The position numbers and the translations under genes were made by a program. Under the pieces are notes generated by a model. The model made no database searches. It was given only the letters and a program-made list of their open reading frames with translations, and was not told where the DNA came from. Shown here one piece after another: positions 7,802 to 14,029 of a stretch of DNA of 14,029 nt (its first letter is position 1; each line of letters begins with the position of its first letter). Origin of the DNA: Kiritimatiellia bacterium (GTDB taxonomy: Bacteria; Verrucomicrobiota; Kiritimatiellia; RFP12; UBA1067); contig JAGCJE010000072.1 of NCBI GenBank assembly GCA_017648225.1, positions 1-14,029 of the forward strand. Reading direction: 5' to 3'.

Positions 7802-8734
7802 TTATATCTCTCCTCCAACATATCCCATCTCGGAAAGTATCTTCTCGTTCTGCATCCACTTCGGTTCGACGCGGACCCAGAGTTTAAGAGAGACTTTGAC
7901 GCCGAAAATTTCGGAAAGCTCGCGCTCGGACCGCTTGCGGACGTTTTTCAGCGTTTCAGCTCCGCGTCCGATAACAATCGGCTTCTGGGAATTGCGGTTG
8001 ACGATGACATCGGCCTCGACGTCCCAGCGGCCGTCGCTCTCGACGATCTTCTTCACGGCGATACCGAGCTCATGGGGTATCTCCTGATGGAGACGCGCCA
8101 GAAACTTCTCTCGGATGACGTCGCTCATCGCGAGCTTTCGCGGATAGTCGGTTACGATGTCTTCTGGAAAAAGCTTCTCGCCTTCTTCGGCGAATTCGAA
8201 AAGCGTGTCTAAAACCCTGTTTGCGCCGCCCTCGGTGGTCGAGATCGCCTTCACCCAGACCGGCTCGGCGACGGCTCCGCTCTCATCGGGATATACCGCG
8301 GCGACATCGGCGAGGGCCTCGTCCCACGCCGACCTGAACGCCTCCTCGTAAAACGGATTGCGGTCGGCCTTATTGAGAATAAAAACGAGTTTCTCCGGCT
8401 TCTCTTTCGCGACTCGGCTCATCCAGCCGACATCTTCCATCTGAGGCTCTTCGGAAGCGTCGAAAACGACGGCGAGAATATCTGCGCCTGCTGCGCTGCG
8501 GCGCGCCATGCGGTTGAGGATTTTACCTAAATTTCCGACGGCTTTGTGAAGACCGGGTGTGTCGAGAAGAACGAGCTGCCCCCGTTCTTCGTCGACTATG
8601 CCGCGTATCGTGTTGCGTGTCGTCTGCTCGACGGGCGAGACGATCGAAACCTTCTCGCCCACCAAGCGGTTGACGAGCGTCGATTTACCGGCGTTCGTCC
8701 TGCCTACAACTCCGACTACGGCGACCTTAGGCAT
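7802..8734 (-). CDS. era: GTPase Era, 16S rRNA-binding assembly factor
   Basis: Ribosome assembly GTPase that binds the 3' end of 16S rRNA and helps mature the 30S subunit at the inner face of the membrane. The 310 residues hold a Ras-like G domain: P-loop GRTNAGKST (11-19), switch I around TTRNTIRG (38-45), DTPG (58-61) and NKAD (121-124). A C-terminal KH domain carries the GRGAETLK loop (256-263). Family members more often read GRPNVGKST; the T13 and A15 changes are conservative. The start has a modest AGGA eight bases upstream and lies 15 bases after the RpiB-SHMT stop. The 3' end contains the ribosome binding site of the next gene, so expression of the envelope module is tied to era transcription. 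A complete, apparently functional gene. Confidence 0.97.
   Translation of the reverse strand: MPKVAVVGVVGRTNAGKSTLVNRLVGEKVSIVSPVEQTTRNTIRGIVDEERGQLVLLDTPGLHKAVGNLGKILNRMARRSAAGADILAVVFDASEEPQMEDVGWMSRVAKEKPEKLVFILNKADRNPFYEEAFRSAWDEALADVAAVYPDESGAVAEPVWVKAISTTEGGANRVLDTLFEFAEEGEKLFPEDIVTDYPRKLAMSDVIREKFLARLHQEIPHELGIAVKKIVESDGRWDVEADVIVNRNSQKPIVIGRGAETLKNVRKRSERELSEIFGVKVSLKLWVRVEPKWMQNEKILSEMGYVGGEI
7808..7816 (-). promoter_or_regulatory. Ribosome binding site deciding the TPR gene start
   Basis: Minus-strand GGAGGAGAG lies inside the last codons of era, about eight bases before the ATG at 7800. The ATG at 7821 would put this sequence inside the coding region and add MLEERYK in front of the signal peptide, so 7800 is the better start. 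Confidence 0.8.
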
Positions 8735-8749
8735 ACGCGAATCCTGAAA

Positions 8750-10429
8750 TCAGGGAACGGGGAACTTGGCAACGAGCTCCTTCGCTTCGCGTTTGACGCG
8801 CTCCTGAACGGAGGTGTCGGCGATATTGTCGAGAACGTCGGCGATCCATGTTCCGATCTTGATCATCTCGGCCTCCTTCATGCCGCGGGTCGTGACCGAA
8901 GCCGTGCCGACGCGGATGCCAGAAGTCTTGAAGGGAGACTCGGTATCGTAGGGAATCGTGTTCTTGTTGACGACGATGCCGGCGGCATCGAGAGCCGCGG
9001 CAGCCTCTTTACCGGTGATACCCTTCGTCTTCTTGACGTCGACGAGGAAGAGATGGTTGTCGGTGCCGCCCGAAACGATGCGGTAGCCGCGATCCTGAAC
9101 GGTCTTGCACATGACCTGGCAGTTCTTGACGACCTGCTGGGCATAGCCCTTCTTCTCGGGGAGCATCCACTCGCGGAAGACGACGGCCTTGGCCGCGATG
9201 ATGTTCTCGAGAGGACCGCCCTGCATACCCGGGAACACGGCGGAGTCGAGAGCCTTGGCCCACTGGTCCTTGCAAAGAACCATACCGCCGCGGGGACCGC
9301 CGAGAGTCTTATGGGTCGTCGTGGTGACGAAATCGGCGTACGGAACGGGCGAGGGATGGGCGCCGCCCGCGACGAGACCAGCGATATGGGCCATGTCGAC
9401 GAGCATGATGCAGCCTGCCTTGTCGCAGATTTCGCGGATGCGCTTGAAATCGATCGTGCGCGGATAGGCCGATGCGCCCGTAAGAAGGATCTTGGGCTTC
9501 ACTTCCATCGCGAGCTTCTCGATCTGATCGTAGTCGAGCGTCTCGGTCTCGGGATTAACCGTATAAGGGACGATGTTGTAGATCTTGCCGGAGAAGTTGA
9601 CGGGCGATCCGTGCGAAAGGTGACCGCCCTGATCGAGCGACATCGAAAGGATCGTGTCGCCGGGCTTGATCGTCGCGAAATAAACGGCCATGTTGGCAGC
9701 CGAGCCGCAGTGGGGCTGGACGTTGGCGTGATCGGCGCCGAAAAGTTCGCACGCGCGCTTGCGGGCGAGCTCCTCGGCCGCGTCGACGGGAAGACATCCC
9801 GAATACCAGCGCTTGCCCGGATAGCCCTCAGCGTACTTGTTCATAAGAACCGAGCCGGTCGCCTCGCGGCAGGCGCGGGAAGAAGTGTTCTCGGAAGCGA
9901 TGAGATTGATTTCGGTATCCTCCTGGATCGTCTGAGCCTCAATCGCGGCGAAAACCTCGGGGTCATCGCGCATAAGGCCAGAGGCGTCGGAGAAGCGCTG
10001 GGCGCGCTCAAGCTTCCAGCGGCGACGGGCATGACGCTCGTCCTCGTCGACGGGAGTGGCGAGAAACGCCTTGGCGATTTCAACGGCGTATTCGACGGAA
10101 ACCGTATCAGCGCCGAGACAGAGAACGTTGGCGCCGTTATGCTGACGCGTGAGAGTCGCGGCTTCGGTCGTAGAGCAGAGAGCCGCGCGGACGTTCTGGA
10201 AGCGGTTGGCGCACATCGACATGCCGATACCGCTGCGGCAGATGAGAATACCGAACTCGGCAGCCCCGGAAGAGACCTTCATCGCGACCTTCACGGCGTA
10301 GTCGGAATAGTCACAGCTCGTCTTGTCGGACGGCCCTAAATCTTCAACTTCGGCAATATTAGCCAAGGCGTTAACCAATGCGGATTTAAGTTCTACTCCG
10401 CCATGATCGGAAGCAATTGCAAGTTTCAT
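8750..10429 (-). CDS. Fused ribose-5-phosphate isomerase B and serine hydroxymethyltransferase
   Basis: One 559-residue frame joins two enzymes. Residues 1 to about 145 are RpiB: SDHGG (7-11), catalytic-type cysteine C64, RQHN (95-98) and HARRR (133-137). It interconverts ribulose and ribose 5-phosphate. Residues about 150-559 are a full-length SHMT (GlyA), colinear with the E. coli enzyme with an offset of 144. It shows SEN (179-181), NKYAEGYPGKR (197-207) with the Y55/E57 equivalents Y199/E201, Y209, H270, VDMAH (344-348), the PLP lysine K374 in TTTTHKT, and SGIRVGT with R506. SHMT converts serine and tetrahydrofolate to glycine and methylene-tetrahydrofolate. The RpiB loop reads CRSGIGMS rather than the common CGTGIGMS, so R65 replaces a glycine beside C64 and isomerase activity is less certain. 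First gene after the promoter, with a strong Shine-Dalgarno. No stop or frameshift separates the domains. Confidence 0.95.
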   Translation of the reverse strand: MKLAIASDHGGVELKSALVNALANIAEVEDLGPSDKTSCDYSDYAVKVAMKVSSGAAEFGILICRSGIGMSMCANRFQNVRAALCSTTEAATLTRQHNGANVLCLGADTVSVEYAVEIAKAFLATPVDEDERHARRRWKLERAQRFSDASGLMRDDPEVFAAIEAQTIQEDTEINLIASENTSSRACREATGSVLMNKYAEGYPGKRWYSGCLPVDAAEELARKRACELFGADHANVQPHCGSAANMAVYFATIKPGDTILSMSLDQGGHLSHGSPVNFSGKIYNIVPYTVNPETETLDYDQIEKLAMEVKPKILLTGASAYPRTIDFKRIREICDKAGCIMLVDMAHIAGLVAGGAHPSPVPYADFVTTTTHKTLGGPRGGMVLCKDQWAKALDSAVFPGMQGGPLENIIAAKAVVFREWMLPEKKGYAQQVVKNCQVMCKTVQDRGYRIVSGGTDNHLFLVDVKKTKGITGKEAAAALDAAGIVVNKNTIPYDTESPFKTSGIRVGTASVTTRGMKEAEMIKIGTWIADVLDNIADTSVQERVKREAKELVAKFPVP

Positions 10430-10432
10430 ATA

Positions 10433-10440
10433 ATCTCCTT
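10433..10440 (-). promoter_or_regulatory. Ribosome binding site of the RpiB-SHMT fusion
   Basis: Minus-strand AAGGAGAT lies just before the ATG at 10429 with good spacing. It supports initiation at the RpiB domain rather than at an internal SHMT start. Confidence 0.85.
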
Positions 10441-10455
10441 AAGAAAATTTGTAAT

Positions 10456-10483
10456 ATTATACCAAATTACGGCAATAGTTCAA
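10456..10483 (-). promoter_or_regulatory. Sigma-70-type promoter of the long operon
   Basis: On the minus strand TTGAAC (10478-10483) is followed by a 16-base spacer and a perfect TATAAT (10456-10461). Transcription would begin near 10449, leaving a leader of only about 20 bases, too short for a riboswitch. The -35 box starts about 20 bases after the SGNH gene stop, in the only AT-rich gap of the window. No terminator separates it from that gene, so read-through from the right is also possible. Downstream there are eleven closely packed genes and no further comparable promoter seen in the gaps. Confidence 0.8.
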
Positions 10484-10501
10484 TCCCGTCGCCGTCCGAA
10501 A

Positions 10502-11938
10502 TCACTTTCCGACGATTTCTTTGAAATAAGGTACGACCGCTTCACGCCACACGCCGTAACCCTGATGGTTGGTATGAAGTCTGTCGTTCATAAATTTCTT
10601 CGTATCGCCCTTCGCATCTACCAGTTTGTCGTTGAAATCGACCCAGATGACCTTCTCTGCGTCAGCAAATGTCTTGATGATGCTATTGACGGCTTCGTTC
10701 CGTTTGCGCGCCGGGTCATTGGCACTGGCCCCGCGCGGAAAAATCGGCAGGAGCATAATCTTAGACTCGGGATGCTTCTCCTTGATCGTCGCGATAATGC
10801 GCCTAATGCCCTCGGCGATATCTTTAGGCTTGTCGCCGTTGTTGTTGGTGCCGATCATGAGCATGAAGAGTTTCGCCTTGTAGCCCTCGAGCTCGCCGTT
10901 CTTCATACGCCACAAGACATGCTGGGTACGGTCGCCGCCATAACCGAGATTAAGAATCTTATAACGCTTTTTCAATTCCGCGAAATGCTTCACACCCTCA
11001 CCGCCTTTGCGCTCCCAGCGGTGCGTGATTGAATCGCCCACGAAAACGATATCGTATTCCTTCGGCCCTGAAAGAATCTCATCGCGCTTCTCAAGAGTAC
11101 GCTTATACCACCAATTTGAATCTTTAAAGTAAGAAATCGGTCTCATCGCGGCCGGCTCACGTTTACCCTTTACGGCAGAAACCCTGCCCTTGATCGGTTT
11201 ATCCAACGGAGTTTTCAAAGCCTCGTCGATAATCGGCACAAGCATGCTCTCGATAACTTCATACCCTTTGGCGCTCGGATGAAGACGGTCGTGGAAATAT
11301 TTTTTGCTATCGCCCTTCTCATCTACGAGAGCATCGTTGAAATCGCACCATACGACAGTCCTTCCGTCACAGAATTCTCTAATGGCGCCGTTAACGACCT
11401 CGTTTCTTCTGCGGTTAGGATCTTTATCCGATTCGCCGCGCGGGAAAATTGCCGTTAAGAGTATTCTGGCTTTAGGCTGCTTGGCCCTTACCGTATGAAT
11501 GATCTTCCTGATTCCGTGAACGGTGTCGATCGGAGGCTCTTTTTCGAAACTGTGATGCCCGGCGTTATTTGTGCCGATGAGAATCACAACGACTTTCGCC
11601 TCGTAGCCGTCGAGCTCGCCACCCTCGGTTATGCGCCATAAAACATGCTCGGTACGGTCGGCGGAAACTCCGAGGTTGAGAGCCTTGCGCGGACCATCGC
11701 CGAAATGCTTCTTCCACGACTCAGTTTTCTCCCAGAAATGGGTAATGGAGTCTCCGATGAAAACGACTTCGCCCGCGCCTTTGGCGATTCTCTCTTTGAA
11801 AAGATTATGACGCTTCATCTGCCAGGAATTCGGCTTATTACCCCAGTTGTCGGGCGTAACGGCGCGAACATCGGCGAAAGCCGTCGATGCCGCTATCAAT
11901 GGCAAAATTAAAAAAAGCGATTTACAGTAATTTTTCAT
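10502..11938 (-). CDS. Secreted protein with two SGNH/GDSL hydrolase domains
   Basis: Predicted exported esterase. The start is the ATG at 11938, with AAGGAGA six bases upstream; an in-frame TTG at 11944 abuts that site and is less likely. The 478 residues begin with a Sec signal peptide (about 1-22, ending AFA). Domain 1 (about 36-242) has GDSIT (62-66, nucleophile S64), NLG (88-90), GTNN (122-125) and DRLH (217-220). Domain 2 (about 276-477) repeats the set: GDSIT (301-305, S303), NLG (330-332), GTNN (363-366) and DRLH (452-455). Both triads look complete. The pattern resembles the PAF-acetylhydrolase-like group often found on carbohydrate-active proteins, which suggests removal of acyl groups from glycans, but the substrate is not shown. 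A lysine-rich linker separates the domains. It lies 31 bases after the acyltransferase gene, probably in one unit. Confidence 0.92.
   Translation of the reverse strand: MKNYCKSLFLILPLIAASTAFADVRAVTPDNWGNKPNSWQMKRHNLFKERIAKGAGEVVFIGDSITHFWEKTESWKKHFGDGPRKALNLGVSADRTEHVLWRITEGGELDGYEAKVVVILIGTNNAGHHSFEKEPPIDTVHGIRKIIHTVRAKQPKARILLTAIFPRGESDKDPNRRRNEVVNGAIREFCDGRTVVWCDFNDALVDEKGDSKKYFHDRLHPSAKGYEVIESMLVPIIDEALKTPLDKPIKGRVSAVKGKREPAAMRPISYFKDSNWWYKRTLEKRDEILSGPKEYDIVFVGDSITHRWERKGGEGVKHFAELKKRYKILNLGYGGDRTQHVLWRMKNGELEGYKAKLFMLMIGTNNNGDKPKDIAEGIRRIIATIKEKHPESKIMLLPIFPRGASANDPARKRNEAVNSIIKTFADAEKVIWVDFNDKLVDAKGDTKKFMNDRLHTNHQGYGVWREAVVPYFKEIVGK
10508..11833 (-). repeat. Diverged in-gene tandem duplication of the SGNH domain
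   Basis: The segment at about 11213-11833 (domain 1) and the one at about 10508-11113 (domain 2) are direct repeats with the same motif order. Similarity is visible in the DNA: the stretch near 11598-11662 (GTAGCCGTCGAGCTCGCC, then GCGCCATAAAACATGCTCGG on the plus strand) matches that near 10878-10940. Differences are spread along the unit, so the duplication is not very recent. Confidence 0.85.
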
Positions 11939-11944
11939 TTTCAA

Positions 11945-11951
11945 TCTCCTT
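11945..11951 (-). promoter_or_regulatory. Ribosome binding site of the tandem SGNH gene
   Basis: Minus-strand AAGGAGA is six bases before the ATG at 11938 and directly touches the TTG at 11944, so it selects the ATG as start. Confidence 0.8.
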
Positions 11952-11969
11952 TATTTAAATATTTTAAGA

Positions 11970-12605
11970 TCAGTCTTTTATCGTCAGCGCGGGATTGCCG
12001 AATACGGTAACACCGGCGGGAACATCTGTAAAAACGGCTGAAAGCGCGCCGACGACCGACCATGCGCCGATCTTTCTGCGAGGCGTGACGACGGAACCGG
12101 GATAGACGACAGAACCATCTTCCATCACAACCGCGCCGCCTATCGCGCATTGGGCGTAAACATGGGTGAAATCGCCGAGAATACTGTCGTGGCCTACGGA
12201 CGAATTATGAAAAACGCATGAATGACAACCGACTTTGACATCGGCGGTAAGAGTCGTGTTAGGCGCGAGGAAGGAGCCTTCGCCTATTTCAACATTAGGC
12301 CCGACAATCGCCGTGCGGTGAACTACGGAAATAAAGCGTCCCCCGCGCGCTTCAATCGCTTGAACACACTTTTTACGCGTCGAAACTGACCCGAGCGCCG
12401 TAATAAAAACGTCGTTCTCTTTTATCTCATAATCCTTCAGCGATCCTAAAATAGGCGGATAGGATTCAAAACGATCTAAGGCGTTAGGATTATCATCAAG
12501 AAATCCAGCTACCGTAAACTCCGTTCCGAATCCAACCGCTTCTAAAGCGGCGGCGAACATTTCGCGCCCAAAACCGCCCGCACCGATTATGACGAGATTC
12601 TTCAT
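11970..12605 (-). CDS. NeuD/PglD-family sugar O- or N-acyltransferase
   Basis: Left-handed beta-helix acyltransferase of the sialic-acid O-acetyltransferase NeuD family. The 211 residues start with a nucleotide-sugar-type loop GAGGFGRE (8-15) in a small Rossmann-like domain (about 1-90). Hexapeptide repeats follow (about 97-190). The motif SSVGHD (135-140) contains the likely catalytic H139, matching the histidine described for PglD, and the protein ends with FGNPAL (202-207). Family members usually acetylate amino or hydroxyl groups of sugars from acetyl-CoA. Here the gene overlaps the stop of an acyl carrier protein gene (ATGA), which suggests that the donor may be an acyl-ACP; this is inference. 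Length and motifs are normal. The sugar acceptor cannot be told from the window. Confidence 0.9.
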   Translation of the reverse strand: MKNLVIIGAGGFGREMFAAALEAVGFGTEFTVAGFLDDNPNALDRFESYPPILGSLKDYEIKENDVFITALGSVSTRKKCVQAIEARGGRFISVVHRTAIVGPNVEIGEGSFLAPNTTLTADVKVGCHSCVFHNSSVGHDSILGDFTHVYAQCAIGGAVVMEDGSVVYPGSVVTPRRKIGAWSVVGALSAVFTDVPAGVTVFGNPALTIKD

Positions 12606-12823
12606 GCGAGAACCTTCTCCATCAACGCATTAACATCGCTAAATGAATCTAGCTCCTTTAAAGGAATATCTAGCCCATAATGCTGCATGATCGTAACTTT
12701 AAGCGCGAAGCAAGTGAGCGACCCCCAAAGCGGAGTCAGCCGGTAGTCGTCTTGAGGGGTGATTGAATCAACCTCCAAAACGTCCGCCAATCGGGTTAAA
12801 AATTCGTTTTGCTTTTCGTCCAT
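12602..12823 (-). CDS. Free-standing acyl carrier protein
   Basis: Small acidic helical carrier of 73 residues. The phosphopantetheine site is in PLWGSLTCFALK (31-42). S35 is the expected attachment serine, but the usual aspartate before it (DSL) is glycine. Helix 3 continues with MQHYGLDIPLKEL (46-58), and the C-terminal helix is VNALMEKVLA. The set-up resembles carrier proteins found in surface-polysaccharide clusters more than the housekeeping AcpP, which keeps DSL and is strongly acidic there. It starts five bases after the phosphoesterase stop with no clear Shine-Dalgarno and overlaps the NeuD-type gene, so translation is probably coupled on both sides. No loading ligase or ketosynthase is in the window. 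The family assignment is good; use of S35 with GSL should be tested. Confidence 0.85.
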   Translation of the reverse strand: MDEKQNEFLTRLADVLEVDSITPQDDYRLTPLWGSLTCFALKVTIMQHYGLDIPLKELDSFSDVNALMEKVLA

Positions 12824-12828
12824 ATCAA

Positions 12829-14029
12829 TTAAACCGAAATCATCCTGTCAAAACTCTTTTTACCCTTCTCATCTATCTGAACAATCTTAAGTTTACGATT
12901 GTAGAAAAAGCATTTGGTAAGGTACGCATCGTTCGGATCAGGACCACCGCCTGTAATAAGGTGGTAAGGTCTTTCAGGAATCGGCAGATACCATTCGGCG
13001 AAGTGAATATGCGCCGACATACCGAGCGAAACGTTCGCGCCCTGAAGGATCTTATCCATATCGGTCAAGCGCGGCAGTTTATGCTTCCAGCCGCCCTTGG
13101 AATCGGTTGGTCTAAGAGGGAACGGGATATGGCGAAAAACGACGCGCGCCTGAGCCTTTTTCCAGGCGGGTGACGCGACCTCGCGCTCAAGCCACTTATT
13201 CTGAGTCTCGAGATATCTATCAAACGCTACGAGACCTGAATATTGGCCATTCCTATCGGGCTTATCTTCGCCGGAGTCAAGAAACGCGAAGCGAACTCCG
13301 CCTAAAGTCGCCGCGCCATAATAGCGACCGTCTTTAAGCGCGAGATAATCGCGCAAATTACGCGCGAAGCATCCGCGGGTTTCATGATTGCCGCGCAAAT
13401 ACCAAACCGGCAAATGCGCCTCCTGGGCGACCCACGAAAACGGCTTATTTATACACCCGAGAACTCCGTTTTCGCTCTCGACGTAATTCATGATGTCGCC
13501 GTTCATACAGCAGAAGCCGTTAAGATCCTTCATGTGAGGAATAAAACGCTTAACAATTGATGTTCTTTCATGAACGTCATTGAGCATACCCCACGAAACA
13601 ACACCATTCTTAGGTAGAAGCTCCTGAATCTCGCCGTAGAGAGTTTCTTCAGGAGCGGAATATTTTACACCATAAGGACCGAACTTCTCGAACGGGCGAG
13701 AATGAACACGATAAAGAAGAGGCTTTTTAGGATCAATACCGACAATTGTCGCGCGATGTACGAAGAAGTTAGCGTCTAATAAACCGTCAGTCTCATCCCA
13801 AGCGCGCTGCTCCGCAGAACTCATACGATCTTGACGCCATGTTACATAGCCGGTCGTCTTCTCGCTCGTCATCCAAGTAATACATACTGAATCTTCGTCA
13901 AAAAGCTGAACGTAAGGCTTAACTCTGAAAAGCGCGGAACCCGCAGCAGGCTTGGTCGCCTCGCTCTTAGGAGCTCCGAAAGCCGAAACGATCGGCGTTG
14001 CGGCCGCAGCCATTGTGGAAAGCTTTAAA
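12829..14029 (-). CDS. Exported calcineurin-like metallophosphoesterase, 5' end cut by window edge
   Basis: Two-metal phosphoesterase with a purple-acid-phosphatase-like beta domain in front. An ATG at 14013 opens 394 residues, but the frame continues to the edge as LKLSTMAAAATPIVSAFGA. That reads like the end of a Tat signal (RRxFLK type), so the true start and twin arginines probably lie beyond 14029. Counting from 14013, the beta domain (about 28-105) has VKPYVQL and CITWMTS. The catalytic domain shows NDVH (145-148), NGD (171-173), GNHE (208-211), FRHIPF (293-298) and AHIH (334-337). The last motif is usually GHxH; the glycine is alanine but both histidines remain. It ends five bases before the carrier protein gene and is the first visible gene of that unit. 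Substrate unknown. Confidence 0.9.
   Translation of the reverse strand, partial: LKLSTMAAAATPIVSAFGAPKSEATKPAAGSALFRVKPYVQLFDEDSVCITWMTSEKTTGYVTWRQDRMSSAEQRAWDETDGLLDANFFVHRATIVGIDPKKPLLYRVHSRPFEKFGPYGVKYSAPEETLYGEIQELLPKNGVVSWGMLNDVHERTSIVKRFIPHMKDLNGFCCMNGDIMNYVESENGVLGCINKPFSWVAQEAHLPVWYLRGNHETRGCFARNLRDYLALKDGRYYGAATLGGVRFAFLDSGEDKPDRNGQYSGLVAFDRYLETQNKWLEREVASPAWKKAQARVVFRHIPFPLRPTDSKGGWKHKLPRLTDMDKILQGANVSLGMSAHIHFAEWYLPIPERPYHLITGGGPDPNDAYLTKCFFYNRKLKIVQIDEKGKKSFDRMISV

Noticed and set aside
9785..9800. SHMT domain reads GCLPVD where E. coli has GCEYVD, which first looked like loss of a catalytic glutamate.
   Set aside because: Counting E. coli GlyA shows that the functional glutamate E57 is in NKYAEGYPG, which is kept here (E201). 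The changed position is E69, which is not known to be catalytic.
8546..10339. Very long open frame on the plus strand (about 597 codons) opposite the RpiB-SHMT gene.
   Set aside because: It mirrors a highly conserved gene on the minus strand, resembles no known family, and is the expected result of codon bias in a GC-rich coding region. Smaller plus-strand frames at 2237-2974 and 3462-4085 are rejected for the same reason.
10430..10501. A riboswitch (glycine, folate or purine type) ahead of the RpiB-SHMT gene.
   Set aside because: The promoter leaves a leader of only about 20 bases, too short for any known riboswitch fold.
10484..10504. Intrinsic terminator after the SGNH gene.
   Set aside because: The short GC-rich stretch GGACGGCGACGGG is not self-complementary and no T-run follows.
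11939..12000. Promoter in the AT-rich gap ahead of the SGNH gene (TAAAAT with a possible CTGACG upstream).
   Set aside because: The spacer would be 15 bases and the -35 match is poor. The gap is only 31 bases, and co-transcription with the acyltransferase is the simpler reading.

Overview
Every gene in this 14 kb window is on the minus strand, so the natural reading order runs from the right edge (14029) to the left (1). Gene content (separately encoded RibBA, an Era-class GTPase, an ExbB/ExbD-like envelope module, a prepilin peptidase, secreted SGNH and purple-acid-phosphatase-like enzymes), moderately high GC and very tight packing suggest a bacterium with a two-membrane envelope. The PVC group (Verrucomicrobiota, Kiritimatiellota or Lentisphaerota) fits best. 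That placement is inferred from general gene style and was not tested with a marker gene. No rRNA, tRNA, CRISPR array or insertion sequence was found, and no gap exceeds about 75 bases.

The right part (14029 to 10502) is one apparent transcription unit of four genes: a calcineurin-like phosphoesterase whose start lies beyond the edge and whose visible N-terminus looks like the end of a Tat signal; a free-standing acyl carrier protein; a NeuD/PglD-type acyltransferase overlapping it by ATGA; and a secreted protein with two complete SGNH-hydrolase domains in tandem. The carrier, acyltransferase and esterase could form a small acyl-modification module, perhaps for a surface glycan. The acyl group and acceptor cannot be read from the window.

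A good sigma-70-type promoter (TTGAAC, 16 bases, TATAAT) and a strong Shine-Dalgarno at about 10430-10485 start the left part (10429 to 1). This has eleven genes with gaps of 20 bases or fewer, four of the junctions overlapping, so it is probably one operon of more than 10 kb. In order it encodes an RpiB-SHMT fusion, Era, an exported TPR protein, an ExbB/TolQ-like protein, an ExbD/TolR-like protein, a small single-pass membrane protein, PyrE, RibBA, GpsA, a prepilin peptidase and Apt (cut by the left edge).

Two things stand out. First, the ExbB/ExbD-like pair keeps its family scaffold but lacks all three polar residues associated with the ion path (alanine at both pore threonine positions, threonine in place of the transmembrane aspartate). 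It may be a non-conducting or rewired relative of the Tol/Ton motors, working with the TPR protein and the small membrane protein. Second, the operon begins with a fused pentose-phosphate isomerase and one-carbon enzyme. It then carries a consumer of ribulose 5-phosphate (RibB) and two consumers of PRPP (PyrE, Apt), so the metabolic genes share one branch point.
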